Shown piece by piece: positions 33,653 through 42,817 of a DNA stretch of 64,000 nucleotides (its first letter is position 1; each line of letters starts with the position of its first letter). The stretch is from Gallibacterium faecale (GTDB lineage: Bacteria; Pseudomonadota; Gammaproteobacteria; Enterobacterales; Pasteurellaceae): assembly GCF_027920745.1 (NCBI RefSeq), contig NZ_JAQIBB010000068.1:1-64000 (forward strand). Reading direction: 5' to 3'. The notes below the pieces were generated by a model, which saw only the letters and a list, made by a program, of their open reading frames with translations, did no database searches and was not told the DNA's origin. The position numbers and the translations under genes were made by a program.

Positions 33653-35878
33653 ATGGTTGCAGTAAGAGAAATACATTTAAAAAATTTAAAGGGTTTTGTT
33701 TTTGATGAATGGCTAAATACTTTGGCAATTACACCACGAACTAAAGAAGCCCTTACCAAAGCGTGGCGCTATCTTGAACCAAAAATTGCAGAAAATGAAT
33801 ACGCTAAAGATATTGTATCGAGTAGCGTTGAAATGGTTTCGATTCTGACTGAATTAAATATGGATGAAAGTACGCTCGTTGCTGCGTTATTCTTTCCGTT
33901 AGTTGAAAATCAGATTATCTCTCTAGAAGACTTACAAATAGAGTTCGGCAAAAATATTGAACGCTTAGTACGTGGTGTATTTGAAATGGATAATATTCGC
34001 CAATTAAATACTTCACGTGGTGCGGATAGTGTGCAAATCGACAATATTCGCCGGATGCTATTAGCGATGGTTGAAGATTTCCGTTGTGTTGTAATCAAAT
34101 TAGCAGAACGTATTACCTTCCTACGCACAGCGGATAGTCGAGTTAGTGAAGAGGATAAAGTTTTAGCTGCCAAAGAGTGTTCCAATATCTATGCACCACT
34201 GGCTAACCGCTTAGGGATTGGACAACTTAAATGGGAATTAGAAGATTACTGTTTCCGTTATCTCCACCCAGCACAATATCGTCACATTGCCAACCAATTA
34301 CATGAACGCCGTTTAGAACGTGAACAATATATCCAAGACTTTGTAAAAGAACTCACAGGTTATTTAAAAGAGAGTATCAGTGAGGTAGAGGTTTATGGGC
34401 GACCGAAGCACATTTATAGCATTTGGCGCAAAATGCAGAAGAAAAATTTAGCCTTTGGTGATCTTTACGATATTCGTGCAGTGCGAGTTATTGTTCAGAA
34501 ATTACAAGATTGTTATGCCGCATTGGGGATCGTGCATACCCACTTTAAACACCTGCCTAAAGAGTTTGATGACTATATTGCTAATCCAAAACCTAATGGT
34601 TATCAATCGATCCATACTGTAGTGTTAGGGCAAGGTGGTAAGCCGATTGAAGTACAAATTCGTACACAAAAAATGCATGATGATGCCGAACTTGGGGTTG
34701 CAGCTCACTGGAAATACAAAGAGGGAGCAACAGCAGGGCGTAGTGGTTATGAAGAAAAAATTGCGTGGTTGCGTAAACTTTTAGCGTGGCAAGATGATTT
34801 AGCTGATTCTGGCGAAGTGTTAGCTGAAATGCGTAGTCAGGTGTTTGATGATCGGGTGTATGTGTTTACGCCAAAAGGTGAGGTAATTGATTTACCGACA
34901 GGTTCAACACCATTAGACTTTGCTTATACTATCCACAGTGAAATTGGTCATCGTTGTATCGGAGCAAAAGTCGCAGGGCGGATTGTACCATTCACCTACC
35001 AATTACAGATGGGTGATCAAATTGAAGTAATTACACAGAAGAATCCAAACCCAAGTCGAGATTGGTTAAATCCGAATTTAGGCTTTGTGCATACTGCACG
35101 AGCGCGAGCAAAGATTCATGCTTGGTTTAAAAAATTAGATCGTGACAAAAATATTCCGGCTGGTCGCGAAATGTTAGAAAGTGAAATGAATCGGATTGGG
35201 CTTACCCAAAAACAGATCGAACAGTATGCGTTACCTCGTTATAACTTACGCAATTTAGAGGATCTTTATGCAGGTATTGGTGGCGGAGATATTAAATTAA
35301 ATCAATTAATTAACTTCCTACAAAGTAAGTTATTAAAGCCATCTGTTGAAGAAATAGATGAAGAAATCCTCAAACATATTTCAAATAAATCAGCGAATAA
35401 TAGCCAACAACAAAAAGAGAAGAAAAAAGGTCATGTTGTCGTTGAAGGTGTTGGTAATTTAATGCATCATATCGCACGCTGCTGCCAGCCGATACCTGGT
35501 GATGATATTGTGGGCTATATTACACAAGGTCGCGGGATTTCCATTCACCGTTCGGATTGTGATCAATTAGCTGAATTACAGGCAGCAAATCCAGAAAGGG
35601 TCGTTGAAGCCCTTTGGGGAGATAATTATTCATGTGGTGTACATGTGGGTATTCGTATCATATCAAGTGACCGTAACGGGTTGTTACGTGATATTACAAC
35701 GGTGTTGGCGAATGAAAAAGTTAGCGTTTTAGGGGTAAGTAGCCGTAGCGATACAAAACGCCAAGTAGCCACGATTGATATGCAAATTGAATTAAATAAT
35801 GTACAGATGCTAAGTAAGATTCTCTCTCGACTCGCAAAATTAGATGATGTCATTGAAGCGAAACGAATTACCAATTAA
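33653..35878 (+). CDS. relA: GTP pyrophosphokinase RelA
   Basis: RelA makes (p)ppGpp on stalled ribosomes. The 741-residue protein has a degenerate hydrolase domain (the HD pair is replaced by FPLVENQ), the synthetase domain (VYGRPKHIYSIWRKM, YDIRAVRVIV, PNGYQSIHT), a TGS domain (VYVFTPKGEVIDLPTGSTPLDF, split), the conserved Cys-rich block RCCQPIPGDDI, and a C-terminal ACT/RRM domain. The lost HD motif marks it as RelA and not SpoT. dgkA follows after 8 nt. Confidence 0.96.
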   Translation: MVAVREIHLKNLKGFVFDEWLNTLAITPRTKEALTKAWRYLEPKIAENEYAKDIVSSSVEMVSILTELNMDESTLVAALFFPLVENQIISLEDLQIEFGKNIERLVRGVFEMDNIRQLNTSRGADSVQIDNIRRMLLAMVEDFRCVVIKLAERITFLRTADSRVSEEDKVLAAKECSNIYAPLANRLGIGQLKWELEDYCFRYLHPAQYRHIANQLHERRLEREQYIQDFVKELTGYLKESISEVEVYGRPKHIYSIWRKMQKKNLAFGDLYDIRAVRVIVQKLQDCYAALGIVHTHFKHLPKEFDDYIANPKPNGYQSIHTVVLGQGGKPIEVQIRTQKMHDDAELGVAAHWKYKEGATAGRSGYEEKIAWLRKLLAWQDDLADSGEVLAEMRSQVFDDRVYVFTPKGEVIDLPTGSTPLDFAYTIHSEIGHRCIGAKVAGRIVPFTYQLQMGDQIEVITQKNPNPSRDWLNPNLGFVHTARARAKIHAWFKKLDRDKNIPAGREMLESEMNRIGLTQKQIEQYALPRYNLRNLEDLYAGIGGGDIKLNQLINFLQSKLLKPSVEEIDEEILKHISNKSANNSQQQKEKKKGHVVVEGVGNLMHHIARCCQPIPGDDIVGYITQGRGISIHRSDCDQLAELQAANPERVVEALWGDNYSCGVHVGIRIISSDRNGLLRDITTVLANEKVSVLGVSSRSDTKRQVATIDMQIELNNVQMLSKILSRLAKLDDVIEAKRITN

Positions 35879-35886
35879 GGAATATT

Positions 35887-36243
35887 ATGCAGAAATATAC
35901 TGGACTTACGCATTTCTTCAAAGCCGCGAAATATTCAATGCAAGGGCTACGTGCAGCATTTAAGCATGAAGCGGCTTTTCGCCATGAAGTCGGGGCGGCA
36001 ATTATTTTAATCCCATTAGCGTTTTTCTTAGGGAAAAGCAAAATTGAAATTGCAATTATGGTGGCTTCGGTATTGATGGTGTTTGCGATTGAATTACTTA
36101 ATAGCGGTTTAGAAGCGATTGTCGATCGTGTCGGTAAAGAGTATCACGAACTATCCGGGCGCGCGAAAGATCTTGGATCAGCAGCCGTATTTGTGGCGAT
36201 GGTAACTTGCGGTTTAGTTTGGTTAATCATTTTATTTGGATAA
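35887..36243 (+). CDS. dgkA: Diacylglycerol kinase
   Basis: DgkA phosphorylates diacylglycerol in the inner membrane, recycling the lipid left by envelope glucan synthesis. The 118-residue protein has the EAAFRHE surface helix, three membrane helices, and the signature VFAIELLNSGLEAIVDRVG with the catalytic Glu. It is packed between relA and murB with gaps of 8 and 3 nt. Confidence 0.95.
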   Translation: MQKYTGLTHFFKAAKYSMQGLRAAFKHEAAFRHEVGAAIILIPLAFFLGKSKIEIAIMVASVLMVFAIELLNSGLEAIVDRVGKEYHELSGRAKDLGSAAVFVAMVTCGLVWLIILFG

Positions 36244-36246
36244 GTC

Positions 36247-37278
36247 ATGCAGGATTTAGGCACCTCTTTACAACCCTATCACACCTTTGGTGTTGCCGCA
36301 CAAGCAAAGCAGATTCTACAAATTGAAACCATTGATGAATTATGTAGTACATGGCAGAAAGCCCAAGCTCAACAACTCCCAATCTTATTATTAGGTGAGG
36401 GTAGTAATGTTTTGTTTGTTGAGGATTTTGCTGGAATTGTGGTAGTAAATCGCATTAAAGGGATACAGCATCAGCATGATGAGCATTACCATTATTTACA
36501 GGTAAATGCTGGAGAAAACTGGCATCAATTAGTCAAATATTGTGTTGCGCGGAATATTGGTGGTTTAGAAAATTTAGCCTTAATTCCAGGATGTGTCGGT
36601 TCAGCACCAGTACAAAATATTGGTGCTTATGGCGTGGAACTGAAAGATGTTTGTGAAGCGGTTGATGTGGTAGAGCTAGCAACAGGTAACCAGTTTCGTT
36701 TAAACAAGACGGAATGTGAATTTGCTTATCGAGAAAGTGTGTTTAAACATCGTTACTTACATGGTTATGCGGTAGTGGCAGTACACTTTAAATTAGCTAA
36801 AGATTGGCGACCAGTATTAACCTATGGCAATCTTTCTGAATTAGCTAAAGAACAAATTACGCCTCAACAGGTTTTCGAGCAAATTTGTTTAACTCGACAA
36901 AGTAAATTACCTGATCCAAAACAGATTGGCAGTGCTGGCAGTTTTTTTAAGAATCCTGTGATCTCTAAGGCACAATTTGAGCAGATCTATCAACAATACC
37001 CTACCATGCCACATTACCCACAAGCAGATGGTAGCGTGAAATTGGCGGCTGGATGGTTAATTGATCAATGTGGTTTAAAAGGTTATCAAATTGGCGGTGC
37101 AGCGGTACATGAGAAACAAGCATTGGTATTAATCAATAAAGCCAATGCAACGGGACAAGATGTCGTGGCATTAGCTCGTTATATTTGTAACCAAGTCAGG
37201 GATAAATTTCAGGTTCAGTTATCTCCGGAAGTGAGATTTATCGGTAAACAAGGTGAAGTTACTTTTACGCTAAAGTAA
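36247..37278 (+). CDS. murB: UDP-N-acetylenolpyruvoylglucosamine reductase
   Basis: MurB makes UDP-MurNAc with NADPH and FAD. The 343-residue type I enzyme has the FAD-binding LGEGSNVLF and IPGCVGSAPVQNIGAYGVE blocks, the YRESVFK segment, the IGSAGSFFKNP motif with the catalytic Ser, and the C-terminal PEVRFIG motif with the catalytic Glu. It is the last gene of the relA-dgkA-murB run. Confidence 0.96.
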   Translation: MQDLGTSLQPYHTFGVAAQAKQILQIETIDELCSTWQKAQAQQLPILLLGEGSNVLFVEDFAGIVVVNRIKGIQHQHDEHYHYLQVNAGENWHQLVKYCVARNIGGLENLALIPGCVGSAPVQNIGAYGVELKDVCEAVDVVELATGNQFRLNKTECEFAYRESVFKHRYLHGYAVVAVHFKLAKDWRPVLTYGNLSELAKEQITPQQVFEQICLTRQSKLPDPKQIGSAGSFFKNPVISKAQFEQIYQQYPTMPHYPQADGSVKLAAGWLIDQCGLKGYQIGGAAVHEKQALVLINKANATGQDVVALARYICNQVRDKFQVQLSPEVRFIGKQGEVTFTLK

Positions 37279-37337
37279 CAGCCAACGTGCTGATTAACCT
37301 CTAAACTTGAGAAAAAATTTTGATAAATATTGGTTGG

Positions 37338-37399
37338 ATCTCCTCTCACACTTGTGTCAAAACTGATTAGCGACAAGGTAAGTAAGTGTATGAGGAGAT
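37338..37399. other. Long imperfect inverted repeat between murB and rdgC
   Basis: ATCTCCTCTCACACTT (37338-37353) pairs with AAGTGTATGAGGAGAT (37384-37399) at 14 of 16 positions, with about 30 nt between. The inner part (TTGTGTC and GACAAG) can extend the stem. It lies between two convergent genes. No U-run follows, so it is an atypical terminator or an unrecognised RNA element. Confidence 0.45.
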
Positions 37400-37430
37400 A
37401 ATAGATGTATAACCTCAGTTATTATAGCAA

Positions 37431-38336
37431 CTAAGGCAACGCTTTTTCGCCTAATAGCTCAATCAAGTTCTTCATTAATAAAGATAACTCGCCTGTCATT
37501 AACACAAAGTCAGCATCAAAACGTTGTTCAATATCTTCTTTTAAAATATCGTCATTTTTTTCACGCACAACATCGGCAAATTTTACGCGTTTTAACGAAG
37601 CATCTTCATTAAGTACAAAAGAGAAATGATTTTCCCAATCTAAAGCCAGCTTAGTGACCACTTTACCGGTAGTTAAATGTCCTTGAATATCTTGTTCATA
37701 AAGATCTTGGTTTTTACAACGGATGGTTGATCCAGTATCGAGATCTTTAAACTCTCCCTCTTCTAAACACGTTAGCCATTGTGGTAATTCATCTTTCAGT
37801 AACCAGTTAGTCATCGTAGTTGGTAATTCTTCAGCAAACGCAAATGGAATCACGGGTAATGAACCTAATGATTTGCGTAAGAGTGCTAATACATCTTCAG
37901 CTCGCTTACTAGAAGCCGCATCAATATAAATTAAATCTTGTGTGGTATCAATCCAGAGTGCTGTGCGTTGATGGCGACTAAAAGCACGCATTAATAACGT
38001 TGCGACAACATCGTCTTTTAAGGCTTGTTTTTCGGTTTTTTTCAGCTTGCGTTGTTGTGCGGCTTCTAATTCTTGAACACGATTTTCTAATGTTTCTTTA
38101 ACCACATTAGTTGGTAAGATTTTTTCTTCTCGATGGGCGACTAATAAAATCTGACCGCCAACACTAAAGTGTAATAATTCACTGGTTGATAAAGGCGATT
38201 GCCAGCCAAATTTACTTTGGTCTGCCGAGCCGCAGGAGGTAAATTGGTGTTGAGCAAGATTATTTTGTAAGGCATCTAATGCCCAATCTAATTTCTTTGT
38301 TAAACGGTAAACCAGAATATTTTTAAACCAATACAT
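37431..38336 (-). CDS. rdgC: Recombination-associated protein RdgC
   Basis: RdgC forms a ring around DNA and moderates RecA-dependent recombination. The 301-residue protein matches the family from start to end (MYWFKNILVYRLTK, a central REEKILPTNVVKE, and the C-terminal FDADFVLMTGELSLLM). It stands alone, convergent with murB and divergent from proC. Confidence 0.95.
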   Translation of the reverse strand: MYWFKNILVYRLTKKLDWALDALQNNLAQHQFTSCGSADQSKFGWQSPLSTSELLHFSVGGQILLVAHREEKILPTNVVKETLENRVQELEAAQQRKLKKTEKQALKDDVVATLLMRAFSRHQRTALWIDTTQDLIYIDAASSKRAEDVLALLRKSLGSLPVIPFAFAEELPTTMTNWLLKDELPQWLTCLEEGEFKDLDTGSTIRCKNQDLYEQDIQGHLTTGKVVTKLALDWENHFSFVLNEDASLKRVKFADVVREKNDDILKEDIEQRFDADFVLMTGELSLLMKNLIELLGEKALP

Positions 38337-38414
38337 AGGCGTTTCCTTTCATTTATATTATTATACGTCGCGGACAGCGGAAGCTATTGTAACTTGATTA
38401 AGAGAGAAAATCTT

Positions 38415-39230
38415 ATGCAACAAAAAAAGATTGCTTTTATTGGTGGCGGCAATATGGCCACTGCTATTGTTTTTGGTTTATTGGCAAAAGGGTATATCGC
38501 AGAAAATATTATTGTTTGTGAACACAATCCAGATAAACATCATACGTTTAATGAACGTGGTGTATTTACTACGTTGGTGGCAACAGATGCAGTTCAACAG
38601 GCAGATGTAATTTTATTAGCAGTAAAACCACAAAATATGCAGCAAGCCTGCGAGAGTTTTAATCAACTCGATCTAAGTAATAAATGGATTATCTCGATTG
38701 CAGCGGGAATTTCGGTAGGCGCATTACAACGTTTTTTGCCAACGGCGAAGCAGTTTGTGCGAGTAATGCCAAATACACCGGCTTTAATTTCTAAGGGAAT
38801 GTCGGGATTATTTGCAACTAGCAGTGTAACGCCAGAATTTAAAGGATATGCAGGAGAATTATTTGAAGCAGTGGGACAAGTTTGTTGGGTAGATGTAGAA
38901 ACCGATATCAACACAATTATTGCTGCGTCTGGAAGTAGCCCTGCTTATTTCTTCTTGTTTATGGAAGGCATGCAAAAAGCCTTAATTGAAATGGGATTAA
39001 GCGAAGAACAATCTCGTTTATTGGTACAACAATCTGCATTAGGTGCAGCAGAAATGGTGGTCGCCAATTCTCGTACTTCGATTGAAACATTAAGACAACA
39101 AGTGACTTCAAAAGGTGGTACTACGGCAGCTGCAATTAATGTATTCCAACAACAACAACTGGAAGTAACGATTAAACAAGCAATGCAAGCAGCGATTGAT
39201 CGTGCAGAAGAAATGGAGAAATTATTTTGA
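38415..39230 (+). CDS. proC: Pyrroline-5-carboxylate reductase
   Basis: ProC performs the last step of proline synthesis. The 271-residue protein has the N-terminal Rossmann motif FIGGGNMATAI, the KPQNM segment, RVMPNTPALI, and the dimer/active-site signature GSSPAYFFLFMEGM, then VTSKGGTT. I placed the start at ATG 38415 after a GA-rich ribosome-binding site; a TTG 21 nt upstream is less likely. The stop codon overlaps the next gene by 4 nt. Confidence 0.96.
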   Translation: MQQKKIAFIGGGNMATAIVFGLLAKGYIAENIIVCEHNPDKHHTFNERGVFTTLVATDAVQQADVILLAVKPQNMQQACESFNQLDLSNKWIISIAAGISVGALQRFLPTAKQFVRVMPNTPALISKGMSGLFATSSVTPEFKGYAGELFEAVGQVCWVDVETDINTIIAASGSSPAYFFLFMEGMQKALIEMGLSEEQSRLLVQQSALGAAEMVVANSRTSIETLRQQVTSKGGTTAAAINVFQQQQLEVTIKQAMQAAIDRAEEMEKLF

Positions 39231-40399
39231 TCAAAGTTCGTTCAGAGTATTGGCTGGTTCTGAATTATCTTGGTTATTTTTGTGCTTATGGAGTATTTGT
39301 GCCATTAATTCCAGTATGGTTACAGGCACAATCTTATTCTGATGAAAATATTGCCTTACTATTAGCCTTTGCTTATGTATTCCGCTTTTTGGGCGGAATC
39401 TTTTTTTCTAGTCGGATTAAAGATACGGCTTATTTGCCTACAATGTTGCGTCACTTAGCATTAGGTTCAGCAATTGTTATTTTAGCAATGGGGCTGAGTG
39501 CATTACATTGGCATTCATTTATTCTAATTTTTATCTTGTTTGGTTTATTTAGTGTATTGAATGGTGCAGGTATGCCATTACAAGATAGTTTGGCAAGCAT
39601 TTGGAATCAACAAATTGGTTTAGACTATGGGCGGGTACGTTTAACTGGTTCATTAGGATTTGTAATTGGTGTTGTCTGTTTCGGTGGATTAATCAATTAT
39701 TTAGGTAATGATGCAATTATTTGGGTATTAGGCAGTTTGTTAATTTTATATACCTTGGTGCAATTACCTGTACCCACAGTACTGCCTAAATCAACTCAAG
39801 TCCAAACAGAGAATAGCAAAATTAGTTATCGTGATTTATTAAGAGAATCAAATACTTTACGTTTATTAATTGCAGTATCGCTGATTCAAGGATCACACGG
39901 TGCGTATTACGCGTATAGTACAATTTATTGGGTTTCCCAAGGAATAAGTATTCAAACCACAAGCTGGTTGTGGGGAATTTCAGTCACAGCTGAAGTTGCA
40001 TTATTCTTTTTTGCTTCTAGGCTATTTAAGAATTGGAATATTACGGCATTATTTGTGTTAAGTATTAGTGCGGCAATAATTCGTTGGCTCTGTTTCCCAT
40101 TAATGACAGGGTTTGTTGAGCTTGCCTTACTGCAAACTTTTCACGCATTAACTTATGCAGTCGCTCATTTCGCCACAGTGCGTTATATTTCAGCACAACC
40201 TGATACGCATATTGCGAAATTACAAGCACTGTATAATGGTTTGAGCAGTTGTATTGCAGTAGCGCTTCTTACGGCATTATCAGGGGTGTTATATACCTAT
40301 GCAGCAAGTTATGCATTCTGGGGAATGGCAATCATCGTTGCATTAGCTTTACTTTTCTTACCTAAGTCCCTACCTCGAATTGAGCAAATTGCCCGTTAA
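39227..40399 (+). CDS. MFS transporter, HcaT-like
   Basis: The 390-residue protein has 12 membrane helices and resembles the E. coli 3-phenylpropionate permease HcaT along its length (GYFCAYGVFVPLIPVWLQ, DYGRVRLTGSLGFVIG, LIQGSHGAYYAYSTIYW). The true substrate is unknown; no phenylpropionate catabolism genes are nearby. The TTG start overlaps the proC stop codon (TTGA) and follows a GGAGAA ribosome-binding site, so translation is coupled to proC. Confidence 0.85.
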   Translation: MIKVRSEYWLVLNYLGYFCAYGVFVPLIPVWLQAQSYSDENIALLLAFAYVFRFLGGIFFSSRIKDTAYLPTMLRHLALGSAIVILAMGLSALHWHSFILIFILFGLFSVLNGAGMPLQDSLASIWNQQIGLDYGRVRLTGSLGFVIGVVCFGGLINYLGNDAIIWVLGSLLILYTLVQLPVPTVLPKSTQVQTENSKISYRDLLRESNTLRLLIAVSLIQGSHGAYYAYSTIYWVSQGISIQTTSWLWGISVTAEVALFFFASRLFKNWNITALFVLSISAAIIRWLCFPLMTGFVELALLQTFHALTYAVAHFATVRYISAQPDTHIAKLQALYNGLSSCIAVALLTALSGVLYTYAASYAFWGMAIIVALALLFLPKSLPRIEQIAR

Positions 40400-40444
40400 A
40401 TCGGGCATTTGCTTGTATCCAACCCGAGATTTCCCTAACATATA

Positions 40445-40467
40445 AATCCATATTTAAAATATTTCTT
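40445..40467 (+). promoter_or_regulatory. Candidate NsrR site upstream of hmp
   Basis: The 23-nt sequence AATCCATATTTAAAATATTTCTT agrees at about 16 positions with the AAGATGCATTTAAAATACATCTT operator that NsrR binds in enterobacteria (both quoted here as words of 23 in the text of 40445-40467 only by position). It lies about 30 nt before the hmp start. NsrR control of hmp by nitric oxide is known in E. coli; here it is inference from the match. Confidence 0.4.
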
Positions 40468-40495
40468 TTTCTTTAACACGTTAATGAGAGGCTAT

Positions 40496-41656
40496 ATGTT
40501 AGATCAACAAACTATCGATTTGATTAAAGCAACTGTACCCGCATTAGAAGTACACGGTACAACAATTACTAAAACTTTCTATAAAAATATGTTTAACGAT
40601 CATCCAGAGCTGTTGAACATTTTTAATAAAACCAACCAAAAACAAGGTAAACAACCAACAGCATTAGCGACCACAGTATTAGCAGCGGCAAAACATATTG
40701 ATAATTTAGGTGCGATTCTTGATCATGTGATTCAAATTGGTCATAAACATAGAGCGTTACAGATTAAGCCAGAACATTATGCGATCGTAGGTAAGCATTT
40801 ATTAATTGCGATTAAAGAAGTATTACAAGACGCAGCAACACCAGAAATTATTGATGCGTGGGCAAAAGCTTACCAAGTGATTGCAGATGCATTCATCCAA
40901 GTAGAACAAAAAATGTATGATGAAGCAGCATGGCAAGATTTCCAACCATTTGAAGTAGTAGGAAAACGTGCAGTAAGTAATGACATTATTGAGTTTACTG
41001 TAAAAAATGATGCTATTTTAAATGGATTAATAGTCCAAGCTGGTCAATATATTACTGTTCAAGTCCAACCAAAAGCAGATGATAATTTAGCATTGCGTCA
41101 TTACTCAATCTGTTCTGTTGATTTAAGTGCTGGATTAAAATTTGCGGTGAAACGTGAAAGTACAGAAGGTATCCCAGGTGTAGTATCTAATTATTTACAT
41201 GATGAAGTACAAGTTGGCGATAAAATTAACCTTTCTGCCCCAGCAGGTGATTTCTTACTAGAACAAAATGATCGTCCAGTGGTGTTATTGAGTGGTGGTG
41301 TTGGTATTACGCCAATTCTTGCGATGTTAGATGCACAAGTAGCGACAAATGCACAACGTCCATTAGTTTGGATCAACGCGACGAAGAATCAAGAAACAGA
41401 AGCATTTAAAGCAGAGGTAGCACAATATTTAGCAAAAGCGAATGTTGTTCATGCTGCAACATTATATAGTGCAGATCAACAACGTATTACTGCAGAATAT
41501 TTAGCAGAACATTTACCAGAAAATGCAGATATTTATTTATGCGGTTCTGTGAGATTTATGGAATCTGTTATTGGATTATTAGAAGGATTAAATCGTCCGC
41601 AACAAACTATTCATTTTGAGCCATTTGGGCCGAAGATGAGTTTAATTAAGGTTTGA
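40496..41656 (+). CDS. hmp: Flavohaemoprotein (nitric oxide dioxygenase)
   Basis: Hmp turns nitric oxide into nitrate with O2 and NAD(P)H. The 386-residue protein has an N-terminal globin domain (YKNMFNDHPELLNIFN, distal region; HKHRALQIKPEHY with the proximal His), a FAD domain (LRHYSIC) and an NAD domain (LLSGGVGITPILAML, and a C-terminal FEPFGP). The start at ATG 40496 follows GAGAGG; an ATG 12 nt upstream lies before that site. An NsrR-like operator sits upstream. Confidence 0.95.
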   Translation: MLDQQTIDLIKATVPALEVHGTTITKTFYKNMFNDHPELLNIFNKTNQKQGKQPTALATTVLAAAKHIDNLGAILDHVIQIGHKHRALQIKPEHYAIVGKHLLIAIKEVLQDAATPEIIDAWAKAYQVIADAFIQVEQKMYDEAAWQDFQPFEVVGKRAVSNDIIEFTVKNDAILNGLIVQAGQYITVQVQPKADDNLALRHYSICSVDLSAGLKFAVKRESTEGIPGVVSNYLHDEVQVGDKINLSAPAGDFLLEQNDRPVVLLSGGVGITPILAMLDAQVATNAQRPLVWINATKNQETEAFKAEVAQYLAKANVVHAATLYSADQQRITAEYLAEHLPENADIYLCGSVRFMESVIGLLEGLNRPQQTIHFEPFGPKMSLIKV

Positions 41657-41667
41657 TTATTAGTAAG

Positions 41668-41697
41668 AGGGGGATGAGTAATCCCCTTTATTTTTAT
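41668..41697 (+). terminator. Intrinsic terminator after hmp
   Basis: GGGGAT and ATCCCC form a short GC-rich stem around GAGTA, followed by TTTATTTTTAT. It lies between hmp and the convergent xerD, reaching the xerD stop codon. Confidence 0.65.
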
Positions 41698-42587
41698 CCA
41701 CGAGGATGATAGCGAGCGTGTAATTGCTTTAATCGCTCTTTGGCAACGTGGGTATAAATTTGAGTGGTTGAAAGATCACTGTGTCCTAACAACATCTGAA
41801 CTACCCGCAAATCTGCGCCATGATTGACAAGATGAGTCGCAAAAGCGTGGCGTAACACGTGTGGCGATAATTTATCAGTATCAATATTCGCGCGTACTGC
41901 ATAATGTTTAATACGATGCCAGAATGTTTGTCTTGTCATTAAGGTACCACGTCGGCTAGGAAACAAAATATCGCTGCTTTGCCCAGATAATAAGACTGTA
42001 CGTCCATATAGAATAAATTGTTGTACCCAATAGTTAGCTTCTTCCCCCATTGGCACCAATCGTTCTTTATCGGCTTTACCAATAATCCGTACCACGCCTT
42101 GTTGTAAATTAATATTGTTGGTGGTTAAGGTAACTAATTCTGTTACCCGTAATCCCGTAGCATACAATAATTCAAGCATTGCTTTATCACGTAACTCCAA
42201 AGGATCTTCAGTAGCAGGTGTATTCAATAGATCTGTAACCTGACTTTCAGTTAAATATTTGGGTAAACGTGCAGGTAATTTTGGTGATGATAATAAGGCA
42301 CAAGGATTATCCGCTCGGTATTTCTCTTGGTATAAATATTGAAACAGTTTGCGTAATGAACTCAACATTCTGGCGTAACTTGTTGCTTTGTAGCCTAAGT
42401 CTAAGCGTTCACCGAGAAAAGTTTGTAAATCAAGATATTGCACTCGTTGTAAATCGAGTTGATGTTGTTCCAACCATTGACTAAAAAATTTTAAATCAGA
42501 ACGATAACTAGCAATTGTATTTTGCGATAAATTTTTACTTAACCAAAGATCGTCAAGGAAAAGGTTGATCAGAGTACTATCTTTCAT
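41694..42587 (-). CDS. xerD: Site-specific tyrosine recombinase XerD
   Basis: XerD acts with XerC at dif to resolve chromosome dimers. The 297-residue protein has the N-terminal SAM-like core-binding domain and a catalytic domain with Arg147 (ATGLRVTEL), a Lys in the beta-hairpin (GKADKERLVP), His243 and Arg246 (HVLRHAFATHL), His269 (LLGHSDLSTT) and Tyr278 (IYTHV). All catalytic residues are present. The context is chromosomal, with no integrated element beside it. Confidence 0.95.
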   Translation of the reverse strand: MKDSTLINLFLDDLWLSKNLSQNTIASYRSDLKFFSQWLEQHQLDLQRVQYLDLQTFLGERLDLGYKATSYARMLSSLRKLFQYLYQEKYRADNPCALLSSPKLPARLPKYLTESQVTDLLNTPATEDPLELRDKAMLELLYATGLRVTELVTLTTNNINLQQGVVRIIGKADKERLVPMGEEANYWVQQFILYGRTVLLSGQSSDILFPSRRGTLMTRQTFWHRIKHYAVRANIDTDKLSPHVLRHAFATHLVNHGADLRVVQMLLGHSDLSTTQIYTHVAKERLKQLHARYHPRG

Positions 42588-42745
42588 TGTTCTTTTATTT
42601 CAATTAGATGGTTATCAGGTATAATGTACCGCAATTTTGACGGCAAAAATAAACTCTATCGCCATTATCGTTCCCCTGCAAGGCGAGAACTCGATTTTTT
42701 TGCGAAAACAGATTTTAGAGTGACCACTATTTGTCGTGTAGCACT

Positions 42746-42766
42746 TACCAAATCACAGATTTGGTA
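42746..42766. other. Perfect short hairpin between xerD and the NSS transporter
   Basis: TACCAAATC, the loop ACA, and GATTTGGTA form a perfect 9-bp inverted repeat in the 230-nt gap before the transporter gene. It is not followed by a U-run. It could be an operator or part of the transporter leader; the sequence does not decide. Confidence 0.4.
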
Positions 42767-42817
42767 TGGCTTCTATTTTTAAAAATTTTATAAATTTATA
42801 CATTTGAGGACTATTTT

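Noticed and set aside
41694..42587. Tyrosine recombinase gene as a sign of an integrated element.
   Set aside because: All features are those of the core dimer-resolution enzyme XerD, and no attachment repeats or phage genes are beside it.
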